From contig CP129480.1 of assembly GCA_030583885.1 (NCBI GenBank), positions 1,798,001-1,862,000 on the forward strand: 64,000 nucleotides of DNA, given 5' to 3'. The notes beneath the pieces are model-generated. The model made no database searches and had not been told where the DNA came from. It saw nothing but the letters and a program-made list of their open reading frames with translations. How positions within the stretch are numbered: the stretch's first letter is position 1; each line of letters begins with the position of its first letter. The DNA is from Anaerolineales bacterium. Lineage in GTDB: Bacteria > Chloroflexota > Anaerolineae > Anaerolineales > Villigracilaceae. Below, piece after piece: positions 43,668 to 52,589 of the stretch. Made by a program: the position numbers and the translations under genes.

Positions 43668-45248
43668 ATGGATACCCCCTTTGTATTCATCGTCGACGAC
43701 GAACCCGGCATTGCGATGCTGTGCAACCGCCTGCTCTCCCGCGCGGGGTATATGGTGGCCACCGAAACCAATCCACGCAAAGCAATTGAATATCTCCACG
43801 ATAATATAATAAATATTTTGCTGGTGGATATTCGCATGCCTGAAGTGGACGGCTTTGAGGTTATTCAACATGCCCAGCGGTTACAGCCCGATGCCGCCGT
43901 TCTGATCATGACCGGACACGGCACAGTTGAAACCGCCATCCGCGCGCTGCGACAGGGCGTGGATGGGCTCTTGCTCAAGCCATTTGGCATAGGTGGAGAG
44001 CTTGTGGAAGCGGTCAAACTTGCCCTTGCCGACAGCCAGAAAAAACGGGACGCGGCACGCACGCAGGCGCTTCGCCCGCTATTCTCTGTTACCGAAGCCC
44101 TGCTTTCTGAAACCCGCCGCGAGCCCCTGCTCGACCTGATCGTCCATGCCATTTGCGGGCATATGCAATGCTCGCAGGCTGCCTGTTATCAGCAGGATGC
44201 CGGGTCGAAGGATTTTTCTCTCATGGCATCGCGCGGTATTGCCCCATCCCGTGATCTTTCTGCCTTGATCTCCAGCGTGGACGCCGCCGCACATCCGATG
44301 GTGATTAATGCGAGCGGGCCGGGGGATGCCTCCCTGAAGGCGCTTCTTTCCGACCTGCAGCTTGGTGCGGTAATCCTGACACCAATCTCGCGCCAGAACC
44401 TGCACATGGTGTTATACGCTGCCCGTGCCGTAAACGAGCCTCCCTTCAGCGAATCAGACCTTGAGATGTTCCAGATCCTTGCGCGTCAGGCGATCACCGC
44501 ATTGGAGAACGCGCGTTTATATGCCGAACAGTTGGACTATGTCCGTCAGGTGGAGGAGTCCCAGAAGGCGTTGATCCAGGCGGAGAAGATGGCGGCAGCA
44601 GGACGTTTAAGCGCGTCCATCGCGCATGAGGTCAACAATCCGTTGCAGGCTGTGCAGAATTGTCTGCACCTTGCCGGGCGCGAAGACCTGCCTGCGGAAA
44701 AACGCAGGGAATATTTTGACCTGGCCCGCACCGAGCTGGAGCGGTTAATGCTTACCGTCCGCCGCATGCTGGATTTCTACCGTCCCGGCACGACCTCCCT
44801 TGAGGAAGTGGACCTGGGCGAGATGCTGCAATACAGCCTGACGTTAATGGCAAAACAACTTGACGAGGCTAGGATCAATGTTTCAGTGGATTTCTCCGGG
44901 GATATCCCGCACATTCATGTGATGGGGAATCAGATCCAGCAGGTATTCATCAACCTGATCCTGAATGCCGCTGATGCAATGCCGCATGGCGGCGATCTGA
45001 AGATCAGCATTCGTTCCTTTATGGATGGCGTCGAACTGCTTTTCCAGGATGGCGGCAAGGGCGTGTCAAAGGAAAAACAAGCCAATATGTTCGAGCCGTT
45101 TTTCAGCACAAAAGATGGAGGCACGGGTTTGGGACTTACCGTAAGTTACAATATCATTACCGCACACGGCGGTGTGCTGGAACTGCTTCCTGAACGGAGC
45201 CCCGGTGCTTGTTTCCGTATATTCCTACCTGCAGGAGGAAAGCCATGA
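43668..45248 (+). CDS. Receiver-GAF-histidine kinase
   Basis: A protein of 526 residues; the ATG at 43668 is 7 bases after the upstream stop. An N-terminal receiver domain (FIVDDEPG, phospho-acceptor Asp in LLVDIRMPEVDG, Thr in MTGHG, Lys in LLKPFG) is followed by a GAF domain (about 140-290). The transmitter has H box AGRLSASIAHEVNNPLQAV and G2 GGTGLGLTVSYNI. A receiver at the N-terminus of a kinase suggests phosphorelay input from the upstream kinase. Confidence 0.92.
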   Translation: MDTPFVFIVDDEPGIAMLCNRLLSRAGYMVATETNPRKAIEYLHDNIINILLVDIRMPEVDGFEVIQHAQRLQPDAAVLIMTGHGTVETAIRALRQGVDGLLLKPFGIGGELVEAVKLALADSQKKRDAARTQALRPLFSVTEALLSETRREPLLDLIVHAICGHMQCSQAACYQQDAGSKDFSLMASRGIAPSRDLSALISSVDAAAHPMVINASGPGDASLKALLSDLQLGAVILTPISRQNLHMVLYAARAVNEPPFSESDLEMFQILARQAITALENARLYAEQLDYVRQVEESQKALIQAEKMAAAGRLSASIAHEVNNPLQAVQNCLHLAGREDLPAEKRREYFDLARTELERLMLTVRRMLDFYRPGTTSLEEVDLGEMLQYSLTLMAKQLDEARINVSVDFSGDIPHIHVMGNQIQQVFINLILNAADAMPHGGDLKISIRSFMDGVELLFQDGGKGVSKEKQANMFEPFFSTKDGGTGLGLTVSYNIITAHGGVLELLPERSPGACFRIFLPAGGKP

Positions 45249-45976
45249 TATCAAACATCCTTGTTGTAGATGACGAGCCTGTTGCACGCCAATCCCTTTC
45301 CGATATCCTGAAACTGGAGGGATATGGCGTCGCCGTTGCGCCCAACGGGCAGGCGGCTGTGGAACATGTCCGTACCCATACCGTGGACCTGATGATTGTG
45401 GATCTCAAAATGCCCGGCATGGATGGGCTGGAAGTGGTGCAGGTGGTTAACCAGATCTCTCCGGAAACCGAGGTGATCCTACTGACTGCCCATGGCTCCA
45501 CAGAGACTGCCATCCAGGCGCTGCGGCTGCGGATCCATGATTATCTATTAAAGCCCGCTTCACCCACCCAGATCCTTGCCAGCGTCAAGAAGGGACTCTC
45601 GCGCCATTCTGCGCGGTCACGCGTGAATACCATTGTCTCCGCAGATACGGAAGACGGGCAGGAAGTATATACCCTGAAGGACGGTACGTCGGTTGACCTC
45701 TCCCGCCGCCAGGTAAAGTATAAGAATAAAACGGAACACCTGACCCCGGCAGAGGGGCGGTTGCTGCGTATATTGATCCAAAATGAAGGGAAGGTCTTCT
45801 CTCACCGCGAATTGGTCCTGCTCGTGCAGGGATATGATACCTCCCAACGAGAGGCGCCGGAGATATTACGTCCGTTGGTCAGCCGTCTGCGGCATAAGCT
45901 GGAGCAGTTCCCCTCCTTATGTGAGCGTGTCGTGAGCGTTCGCGGGACCGGTTATTTGTACGAAGCGAATAAGTAA
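45245..45976 (+). CDS. Response regulator with an OmpR-type winged helix
   Basis: A protein of 243 residues; AGGAGG precedes ATG 45245, which overlaps the upstream stop by 4 bases. The receiver has VVDDEP, Asp in MIVDLKMPGMDG, Thr in LTAHG and Lys in LLKPASP. The C-terminal part (about residues 145-243) has LTPAEGRLLRIL, VSRLRHKLE and VRGTGYLYE of DNA-binding winged helices. It is the likely transcription output of the two kinases above. Note an NtrC-like receiver joined to an OmpR-like output. Confidence 0.92.
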   Translation: MISNILVVDDEPVARQSLSDILKLEGYGVAVAPNGQAAVEHVRTHTVDLMIVDLKMPGMDGLEVVQVVNQISPETEVILLTAHGSTETAIQALRLRIHDYLLKPASPTQILASVKKGLSRHSARSRVNTIVSADTEDGQEVYTLKDGTSVDLSRRQVKYKNKTEHLTPAEGRLLRILIQNEGKVFSHRELVLLVQGYDTSQREAPEILRPLVSRLRHKLEQFPSLCERVVSVRGTGYLYEANK

Positions 45977-45977
45977 T

Positions 45978-46019
45978 GAATAAAAAAAGTACGGCATCTT
46001 AGCCGTACTTTTTTTATTC
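45978..46019. terminator. Perfect bidirectional terminator
   Basis: An 18-bp perfect stem (GAATAAAAAAAGTACGGC and its complement) with a 6-base loop ends both the plus-strand regulator operon and the long minus-strand operon. It overlaps the last codons of the EamA gene. Confidence 0.95.
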
Positions 46020-46961
46020 ATACGGTCCAAAGATATCCTTGGGCAAAGCCGGCGCGCGGATCCATGAGAGCCAGCCGGTTTTGCCGCTATGAATCGGGGG
46101 AGCCGGATGCTCGTACATGACCAGGATCAGGCTGACGCTGAGTCCGACCGCCCCCAGCCATTGCAGGGCGGTGAGACTCTCGCCCAGTAAAACACTGCTG
46201 AAGAGGATCGTGATTAAAAGTTCGGCGAGTCCCAATAAGGCCGTCTGCATCCCCCCTATCTTTTTTACGCCGAGAAAAAGCGCAATGCGCGAAAAGACCG
46301 TTACAAAGGTGAGGCCGAAAACAGGCAGCCAGGGAATGTTTGCCGCGGGCCAGGCGCGGTCAAATAATAAATAAGCGGGAATTACCACGGCGCTCATGGA
46401 TAACAGCGTGTAGAGCGCGACTGTTGGTGCTGGGACTTCATAAAGTACGCGTTGGTTGATGGGCAGGTGCATGGCATATAGAATTGCCGCGCCGATCATG
46501 AGCATCACACCGATCCTGTCCACGGAGCGGCCGGGAACACTGGTGAGCAACAGGACTGCGATCGTGGCAAGCGCGATGCGAAAGAATGTGAGTGGACTTG
46601 GGGGTTGATGGTCAAGGATGAGCCAAAGTGCCACAAAGAATGGGTAGAGCGAATACAGGAGCTGCCCCAGGCTTGCGTCAAGCCTTTGCAGGGCAAGGTA
46701 ATACAGCAGGGAGCCGAATCCGTTGATGGTGCCGGCGAGGATACAGCCGACCAGTCCGATGGGGAAGATGTAAAGATACTGGCGATAGAATAGCGAGATG
46801 GCCATCAGGAGAATGCCGGCCGCAAAACCGGTGCGCAATGCCACGACAGCAAAGGGCGTGAAACCCAGGGTAATGGCAAGTTTTCCAAATACGGGCGCCA
46901 GACCGAGAAATACTGCCGAACTGAAAGCCGCTAAAATCCCAATGGTTTGTTTTTTAGGCAA
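46014..46961 (-). CDS. DMT/EamA family exporter
   Basis: A protein of 315 residues with ten hydrophobic segments in two EamA repeats (about residues 5-140 and 150-285). The start is TTG 46961 with AAAGG about 9 bases ahead. Family members export amino acids and other small metabolites; RhtA, the E. coli threonine/homoserine exporter, belongs to this superfamily. The gene follows the threonine-synthase-like gene after 36 bases with no terminator between, and is the last gene before the strong terminator. Substrate unknown; a link to threonine or a related amino acid is inference from position. Confidence 0.88.
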   Translation of the reverse strand: MPKKQTIGILAAFSSAVFLGLAPVFGKLAITLGFTPFAVVALRTGFAAGILLMAISLFYRQYLYIFPIGLVGCILAGTINGFGSLLYYLALQRLDASLGQLLYSLYPFFVALWLILDHQPPSPLTFFRIALATIAVLLLTSVPGRSVDRIGVMLMIGAAILYAMHLPINQRVLYEVPAPTVALYTLLSMSAVVIPAYLLFDRAWPAANIPWLPVFGLTFVTVFSRIALFLGVKKIGGMQTALLGLAELLITILFSSVLLGESLTALQWLGAVGLSVSLILVMYEHPAPPIHSGKTGWLSWIRAPALPKDIFGPYE

Positions 46962-46997
46962 GGGTGCCAGCCTTTGTGACTGCTGATAAAGTGGATG

Positions 46998-48650
46998 TTA
47001 TTTTATTAAAGACTTCACTTCTTCAAGGAACTCGTCATTGAGGAAATCGCCCTTTTGCATGAGCGATTGGATCTGTCCGCCCAGCCTGCTTTTTTCGTCC
47101 GGGGTAAGTTCTTTTGCCGTGGCAACGATGACCGGGATCGTCGCGGTTTCCGGTTTGGCGCGCAGCGCTTCGATGACCCCAAAACCGTCCATTTCCGGCA
47201 TCATCAGGTCGAGGATGATGAGATCAGGCAGTTCGCGCTGGATCAGGTCAAGTCCTTCGCGCCCGTTGACGGCCTCCAGTATGGTGAAATTTCCCTGTGA
47301 CTGTAAAATTCGACGGATGAGACGGCGCGCTTCAGCGGTATCTTCCACGATGACAATTTTCGGGAAGCGTTCGGGCGCGACCTGCGTTAGCGCGGAAAGC
47401 AAACCTTCCTGTGGTGTCTCTTCAAGGGTCGGGAATTTTACGTCACGTGACCAGTTATCGCCCAAAATACTCGGTTCGGCCGGCATGGTATGGCCTGTGC
47501 AATTAACGACAACCGTTTCACTGTGTTTAATAATCCCTGCACGGACCAGTTTGAATAGGCCGGCAAATGCAACTGCCGCGGCGGGCTCCGCGGAAATCCC
47601 CTCCATTTTTGCGAGCACATGCATGGCGCGGAAGGCGTCCTCATCACTGACACTTTCGAACGCACCATTGGTCAAGTTCACATATTCACGCAGGAATTCA
47701 TAGGCACGTCCCGGGTCGCCGGTGGCCAGGGTTTCAATGCGCGTCTTGGGCGAGGTGACAGGTTCCGCCTTTTGGAGGCCTCTTTTCCAGGCATCCACCA
47801 TGGGCGCACAGCCTTCCGCTTGAATGGGGGCAAAGGCAGGGATACTGTCCACCCAACCCATTTGTTTCATTTCCCGAAATCCCTTGTAAACACCAAGCGG
47901 ACCCATGCCGCCGCTGATCGCCTGCACGTACCAGTCCGGTGTGCGCCAGGGAGTATCTGTGCCGGGTCCTTGAATGGCGGTCAATTGTTCCGAGATCTCG
48001 AAGGCGATGGTCTTCATCGCTTCAACGGATGTGATGGTACGCGCGCCCATGTCTTGATACAAACGTCGCTGGCGGGCAAACTCGGATGCGACCTGCTTGC
48101 ACTGGTCGTATGAGCCGGTGATCTTGATGACCTGACTTCCATATAACGCGATTTCCCGCATCTTGACGGCGGGCACAAGGCTGGTGACAAATGCCCATAG
48201 TTTCACCCCTGCGCGCGATGCGTAGGCGGAATAGGAAATTGCAACGTTCCCGGTGGAGGCCGCCACCATTTCCGTAATGCCCGCCTCCTTCAACGCCGCG
48301 ATCGTAACTGCGGCCTGCCTGTCCTTGAATGAGGAGGTCGGACCCTGGCGCTCATCCTTTATGAAGATGTTTGGGCATCCCAACATCATGCCCAAATTCA
48401 CGGCACGGATAAGCGGAGTGCCGCCTTCCCCAAGCGACAGGCTGATGTTTGGATTCCGCACCGGCAGCAACTCGCGGTAGCGCCACAGGTCGGAAGCCCT
48501 TGCCGGCAGTTTGGCTGGCAGTGATTTTCCGACAAGTTCGTAGTCATATTCCGCCTCCCGCCATTGGCTGTTGCACTTTGGGCAAGTGGTGGAGGTGGGG
48601 TAGTACGGGGCATGATGACCGCAATCCAGGCATTTAATGATGAAAGTCAC
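46998..48650 (-). CDS. Threonine-synthase-like PLP enzyme fused to a C-terminal receiver domain
   Basis: A protein of 550 residues starting at GTG 48650. Residues about 1-30 form a zinc ribbon (CLDCGH, CPKCNS). Residues about 60-400 match threonine synthase: PLP Lys in GPTSSFKDRQAA, AASTGNVAISYSAYASRAG, SGGMGPLGVYKGF and the late CTGH. Residues about 425-550 are a full receiver domain: IVIVEDTAEA (acidic pair), Asp in LIILDLMMPEMDG, Thr in VATAKE and Lys in MQKGDF. The frame is open across the join, with no sign of a frameshift. Threonine synthase turns O-phosphohomoserine into threonine; here activity or location could be set by phosphorylation. The hybrid kinase gene ends 18 bases upstream on the same strand. 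Confidence 0.9.
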   Translation of the reverse strand: MTFIIKCLDCGHHAPYYPTSTTCPKCNSQWREAEYDYELVGKSLPAKLPARASDLWRYRELLPVRNPNISLSLGEGGTPLIRAVNLGMMLGCPNIFIKDERQGPTSSFKDRQAAVTIAALKEAGITEMVAASTGNVAISYSAYASRAGVKLWAFVTSLVPAVKMREIALYGSQVIKITGSYDQCKQVASEFARQRRLYQDMGARTITSVEAMKTIAFEISEQLTAIQGPGTDTPWRTPDWYVQAISGGMGPLGVYKGFREMKQMGWVDSIPAFAPIQAEGCAPMVDAWKRGLQKAEPVTSPKTRIETLATGDPGRAYEFLREYVNLTNGAFESVSDEDAFRAMHVLAKMEGISAEPAAAVAFAGLFKLVRAGIIKHSETVVVNCTGHTMPAEPSILGDNWSRDVKFPTLEETPQEGLLSALTQVAPERFPKIVIVEDTAEARRLIRRILQSQGNFTILEAVNGREGLDLIQRELPDLIILDLMMPEMDGFGVIEALRAKPETATIPVIVATAKELTPDEKSRLGGQIQSLMQKGDFLNDEFLEEVKSLIK

Positions 48651-48668
48651 GTTGAATGAGAACTCCTG

Positions 48669-51600
48669 TTATTTGTTTACCTGAATCCGTTCCAATGCAC
48701 TTTGCAGGGAAGCAAGCAGTTCCTTCTCACTAAAGGAGCCTTTTGTTAAAAGACGTCGTCCGAACTCCTTGAGTTGTTTTTTCTGTTCATCCGAAACATC
48801 CATGCCGCTGATGACAATTGTGGGAATGTCCCGCAGTTTTTTGTCAGCCTGCAGGTTCTCCAGGATCTTGAAGCCGTCCAGGTCGGGCATGAACAGGTCA
48901 AGGATGATTGCATGAGGCGGATTCCCGGATGAAATGATGTTCCAGCCGCTTTGTCCGCCTTCGGCGAGGATGGCTTTATATCTTCCGTTGGTATTCAGGA
49001 TTTTCCCGATCAATCTCAGGTCATCACGGTTGTCGTCAATGACAAGCACTTCCCGGATCGAACCATCTGTATTCAGGCGGTCGAGCGCATTGGCCAGGTC
49101 CTCCCCCAGTATCGGCTTTACCAGATAATCTGATGCGCCGAGGTTGAAGCCTTTTTCAAGGTCTTCAACGATGCTGCATATGATGACCGGAACATTGCGT
49201 GTCCCGGGATCGCTTTTTAAGGTCTCAAGAACCTTCCAGCCGTCAATGCCGGGCATCATAATATCCAGGGTCACGGCAAAGGGCTTCAATTGTTTTACGC
49301 GGTCAAGCGCGCGCGAGGGATCGGTCAATGGGATGACCTGGTAGCCTTGTGGCTGTAGATAGCGGTCATACAGCCCGATCACCTGGAGATCGTCATCAAT
49401 GGCAAGGATGATGTTGTCGACTCGTGCAGCGCCTTCGCCCTCCCTTTCCTTGCGGAAAAGTGGCAGGGTGAAATGGAATGTGCTTCCCTTGCCAACTTCG
49501 CTTTCCACCCAGATTTTTCCTCCATGCATGTTGATAAGCTGCTGGGAAATGGATAAGCCAAGCCCCGTGCCGCCCGTCTTGCGGGTGGGAGAATCGTCCA
49601 CCTGCGAGAAGGCCTGGAAGAGTTTTTCCTGATCCTCTTCCGAAATGCCCGGGCCTGTATCTGTCACGCTTACTCTAATTTCATTGCGTCCCGTTGGGCC
49701 GGGCTTGATCCCGACCTCCACAGTGATATCGCCTTCGTCTGTGAATTTTGCAGCGTTCGCGAGCAGGTTGATCATCACCTGGCGGACGCGGATCGCATCT
49801 GCCCGGACCGTTGGCAGATCCGGCTCGATGATGCGCTTCATTTGGATCGGTTTGTCCTTGATCAAACCGCTCATGGTGGAAAGTACACTGCTGGCAATAT
49901 CTGCGATATTTACTTCGTCGAATGCCAGTTCCATCTTGCCGGCTTCGATTTTGGCGAGGTCGAGGATGTCATTGATCAGCCCCAGCAGGTGCTGACCGGA
50001 GTTATAGATGGCGGTCAGGTCTTGTTGTTGTAATTCAGTGACCGGACCATCGATGCCCTTTAGGATCACGCGCGAAAACCCGATGATCGAATTGAGCGGT
50101 GTGCGTAACTCGTGGCTCATATTCGCGAGGAACTGGCTTTTCAGGCGGTCTATCTCGCGCATTTCCATGACGGCTTGCTGGGAGAGTTCGAAGGAACGCG
50201 CATTGTCGATTGCGACAGCCACCTGGTCTGCAAGCGTTTGCAGAACCGCGATCTCATCCCCTGTGAATGCATTTTCCTCATCCGCCTGAATGTCAATCAC
50301 GCCAATGATGCGGTTTCCAATGCGGAGTGGAATTGCAGCCTCCGCTTTTGTGTTCGGCAAGAGGAGGTTGCCCACATGCAGTGGATTGGTTTTTACGTCA
50401 TTAACGACCACTGCCTCCCCGTCCGATGCCACCCTGCCGACGGTCGACTTTGAATCTACACGATAGGTGTGTTTCTGCTTTTTCATCTCGGCGCCGGCAT
50501 CGCCTGTTGCTTCGCGCAAATTTGCGTTGAAACCGGTCTCCTCCACAATGTAAATCGCGGCGTGATAGAAATTAAACCTTTCGTTGATCAAGTTGACTGT
50601 TCTCGCAAAGATCGCGTTCAAATCCAGGGTGGATGTGACCAGTTTTCCGATCTCGGCGGATACCGCCAGGTATTCATTCCTGCGGCGGATGGCTTCCTCC
50701 GCCTTCTTGCGCTCGGTAATATCGCGGGCCACCCAGAAGGCATGGTCTTCATCAAGCTTTGTGAGGTTGGCGAGGAACCAGTACGTTTCATCACCAACAG
50801 GAAGTTCGTATTCCAGTTGAACTTTTTCGGAGGTGTTAATTGTTTGTTGAATGGCTGAAACAAAACGGTCAGCGGTCTCCTTCGGCAGAACCTCGTGCAT
50901 GAGTTTCCCGAGCAGTTCCTCCGGCGGACGGACAAGACGGGATGGATTGGTCGGTGCAATACGGTCGTATCGTCCGTTTTTATCCATTACCAGCACCACA
51001 TCTTCCATCGCGGCGAACAGCGCGCGCAAATCGGATTCTGATTTTTCCAGGGCTTCTTCTGATTTTTTACGTTCACTGATATCCTGGTGTACTGAAAGGA
51101 AACCAAGGATCTTTCCGTTTTCGTCAAGAATAGGGCTGTTTGTCCCTGATATTGGAATGAGGCGGCCGTCTTTAGCCTTATTGACGATTTCACCGGATAT
51201 CGTCCCGCCACCTAACAAGGTGACCCAAAATTGTTTGTATTGCTCATCCGGAATAACGCCTGATTTCAAGATCCGCGGGGTGTTTCCCAGCGCCTCCTCC
51301 GCCTTGAAGCCATACACCTTTTCGAAACCGGGATTAACATATTGAATGATGCCGTTTGGATCCGTGATAAATACCGCGTTGTCCGTTCTATCGATCCCAA
51401 GCTTGAATTTTTGCGCTTCCTGAAACAAGCGCGCATTTTCAAGCGCCAGTGATAATTGATCCGTGACCTGTTTGATCAGCAGTTGCTCATCGTCGGTCCA
51501 CCGGCGCTGTTGTGTTTCGTCCAGCAAACGCAAAGTGGCCCAGTCCTGGTCTCCGGTTTGGATGTTTATGGAATAGGACGATGATGGTTGAGTGGGCGCG

Positions 51601-51818
51601 ATCGCATCCGGTGGAAACAGGGTGGCAGTGTGACGCTTCACCCTTTTTGCGGAGATATTTGCCTCGGGATTTTGTGCAACAGGCTTCAGGTCCAGAGAAG
51701 GAGGCGGCGCTTCCTCCTGGACTTTCGGCTTGCGTTTCGGCTTCGAGACATTCTCCTCAGGTTTAATGTCCTGGAAGAGCTTGTCAAGTCGCTTGTCTAT
51801 CTTCGGTTTCTTTGGCAT
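48669..51818 (-). CDS. Hybrid histidine kinase: partial GAF, PAS, PAS, GAF, HisKA, HATPase, REC, REC
   Basis: A protein of 1049 residues, no membrane helix. After a Lys/Pro-rich N-terminus comes the second half of a GAF domain only (about 80-140, like the C-terminal half-GAFs of the sensors upstream). Then come two PAS domains (about 142-268 and 268-383) and a GAF (about 385-565). The transmitter follows (H box FLANMSHELRTPLNSIIGF, N box LLANAAKF, G1 DTGPGISEED, G2 GGTGLGLSISQQL). Two receivers close it, with Asp in VTLDIMMPGIDG and in IILDLFMPDLDG. The end of the last receiver (LTKGSFSEKELLASL) resembles that of the enzyme-fused receiver downstream (MQKGDFLNDEFLEEV). Its start overlaps the ParA gene by 35 bases. 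Confidence 0.93.
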   Translation of the reverse strand: MPKKPKIDKRLDKLFQDIKPEENVSKPKRKPKVQEEAPPPSLDLKPVAQNPEANISAKRVKRHTATLFPPDAIAPTQPSSSYSINIQTGDQDWATLRLLDETQQRRWTDDEQLLIKQVTDQLSLALENARLFQEAQKFKLGIDRTDNAVFITDPNGIIQYVNPGFEKVYGFKAEEALGNTPRILKSGVIPDEQYKQFWVTLLGGGTISGEIVNKAKDGRLIPISGTNSPILDENGKILGFLSVHQDISERKKSEEALEKSESDLRALFAAMEDVVLVMDKNGRYDRIAPTNPSRLVRPPEELLGKLMHEVLPKETADRFVSAIQQTINTSEKVQLEYELPVGDETYWFLANLTKLDEDHAFWVARDITERKKAEEAIRRRNEYLAVSAEIGKLVTSTLDLNAIFARTVNLINERFNFYHAAIYIVEETGFNANLREATGDAGAEMKKQKHTYRVDSKSTVGRVASDGEAVVVNDVKTNPLHVGNLLLPNTKAEAAIPLRIGNRIIGVIDIQADEENAFTGDEIAVLQTLADQVAVAIDNARSFELSQQAVMEMREIDRLKSQFLANMSHELRTPLNSIIGFSRVILKGIDGPVTELQQQDLTAIYNSGQHLLGLINDILDLAKIEAGKMELAFDEVNIADIASSVLSTMSGLIKDKPIQMKRIIEPDLPTVRADAIRVRQVMINLLANAAKFTDEGDITVEVGIKPGPTGRNEIRVSVTDTGPGISEEDQEKLFQAFSQVDDSPTRKTGGTGLGLSISQQLINMHGGKIWVESEVGKGSTFHFTLPLFRKEREGEGAARVDNIILAIDDDLQVIGLYDRYLQPQGYQVIPLTDPSRALDRVKQLKPFAVTLDIMMPGIDGWKVLETLKSDPGTRNVPVIICSIVEDLEKGFNLGASDYLVKPILGEDLANALDRLNTDGSIREVLVIDDNRDDLRLIGKILNTNGRYKAILAEGGQSGWNIISSGNPPHAIILDLFMPDLDGFKILENLQADKKLRDIPTIVISGMDVSDEQKKQLKEFGRRLLTKGSFSEKELLASLQSALERIQVNK

Positions 51819-52572
51819 ATTCCATTAACTCCTGGGCAAGGACGCGGTATTGCGTCGAGCTGCGCGCACCGGACTTGTATTGTGTGATCGGTAAACCTGC
51901 GATTGGGCTTTCACGTAATTTTGTATCAATCTCAATGACGGTATCGAACACGCCGTCCCCGAATGTGGCGCGCAATTGTTCGTGAATGTTGCGGTGTGTG
52001 CGGTTTCTCCTGTCCAGCATGGTGACGAGGATGCGGTAGGCAAGGCTGGGATTGTCCTCTTCGCGGATGCGGCGGATGAGGCTCATCATGTTGCGCAGTG
52101 CGTAGGTTGAGAAATATTCCGCCTGGGTTGGAATTACCAGGAGATCTGACGCGGCGAGCGCGTTTTGGGTAATTGCGCCGAGTGCGGGGGGGCAGTCAAG
52201 AATAATGTAGTCATAGGGCAGGTTGGGTATGGTCCGGATGGCACGTTGTAATATGGTGGTGTAGTTTGTGCGGACCGGCAGGAATTGCTCGGATGTTTCG
52301 ATGCGCGAACTGGAGGGGATCAGGTCGAGGTTTTCGACGTCCGTTTTTCGGGATGCGCTCATTAAAGGCGCATTATCCAGCATGACATTGCTGGAGGTAT
52401 GCTCCGCCTCGCCCGGCTCGAGACCGAGGGAGAGTGTCAGGTTGGCTTGTGCGTCCAGATCGATCAGCAGAACACGATCGCCTAGCTCCGCAAGGGCGGC
52501 ACCCAGGGAGAGTGTGGTTGTGGTTTTTGCCACACCGCCTTTTTCGTTTGATATGGCTATCGTCTTAAGCAT
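51784..52572 (-). CDS. ParA/Soj-family ATPase without ParB partner
   Basis: A protein of 262 residues. The deviant Walker A is EKGGVAKTTTT, Walker A' is LLIDLDAQAN, and Walker B is YIILDCPPALG. ParA ATPases position DNA or protein clusters by dimerising on the nucleoid. No parB or parS-like repeat is visible and the gene lies inside a signalling operon (17 bases after a sensor, overlapping the hybrid kinase). A cargo-positioning role, as for ParC or PpfA with chemoreceptor clusters, is more likely than chromosome segregation; this is inference from context. Confidence 0.9.
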   Translation of the reverse strand: MLKTIAISNEKGGVAKTTTTLSLGAALAELGDRVLLIDLDAQANLTLSLGLEPGEAEHTSSNVMLDNAPLMSASRKTDVENLDLIPSSSRIETSEQFLPVRTNYTTILQRAIRTIPNLPYDYIILDCPPALGAITQNALAASDLLVIPTQAEYFSTYALRNMMSLIRRIREEDNPSLAYRILVTMLDRRNRTHRNIHEQLRATFGDGVFDTVIEIDTKLRESPIAGLPITQYKSGARSSTQYRVLAQELMEYAKETEDRQAT

Positions 52573-52589
52573 GGTTGCCTCGTTCCAGT

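Noticed and set aside
46998..48650. Frameshift or assembly artefact as the cause of the enzyme-receiver fusion
   Set aside because: The frame runs without a break through a plausible linker and both domains are complete; an artefact would need an exact in-frame join. It cannot be fully excluded without reads.
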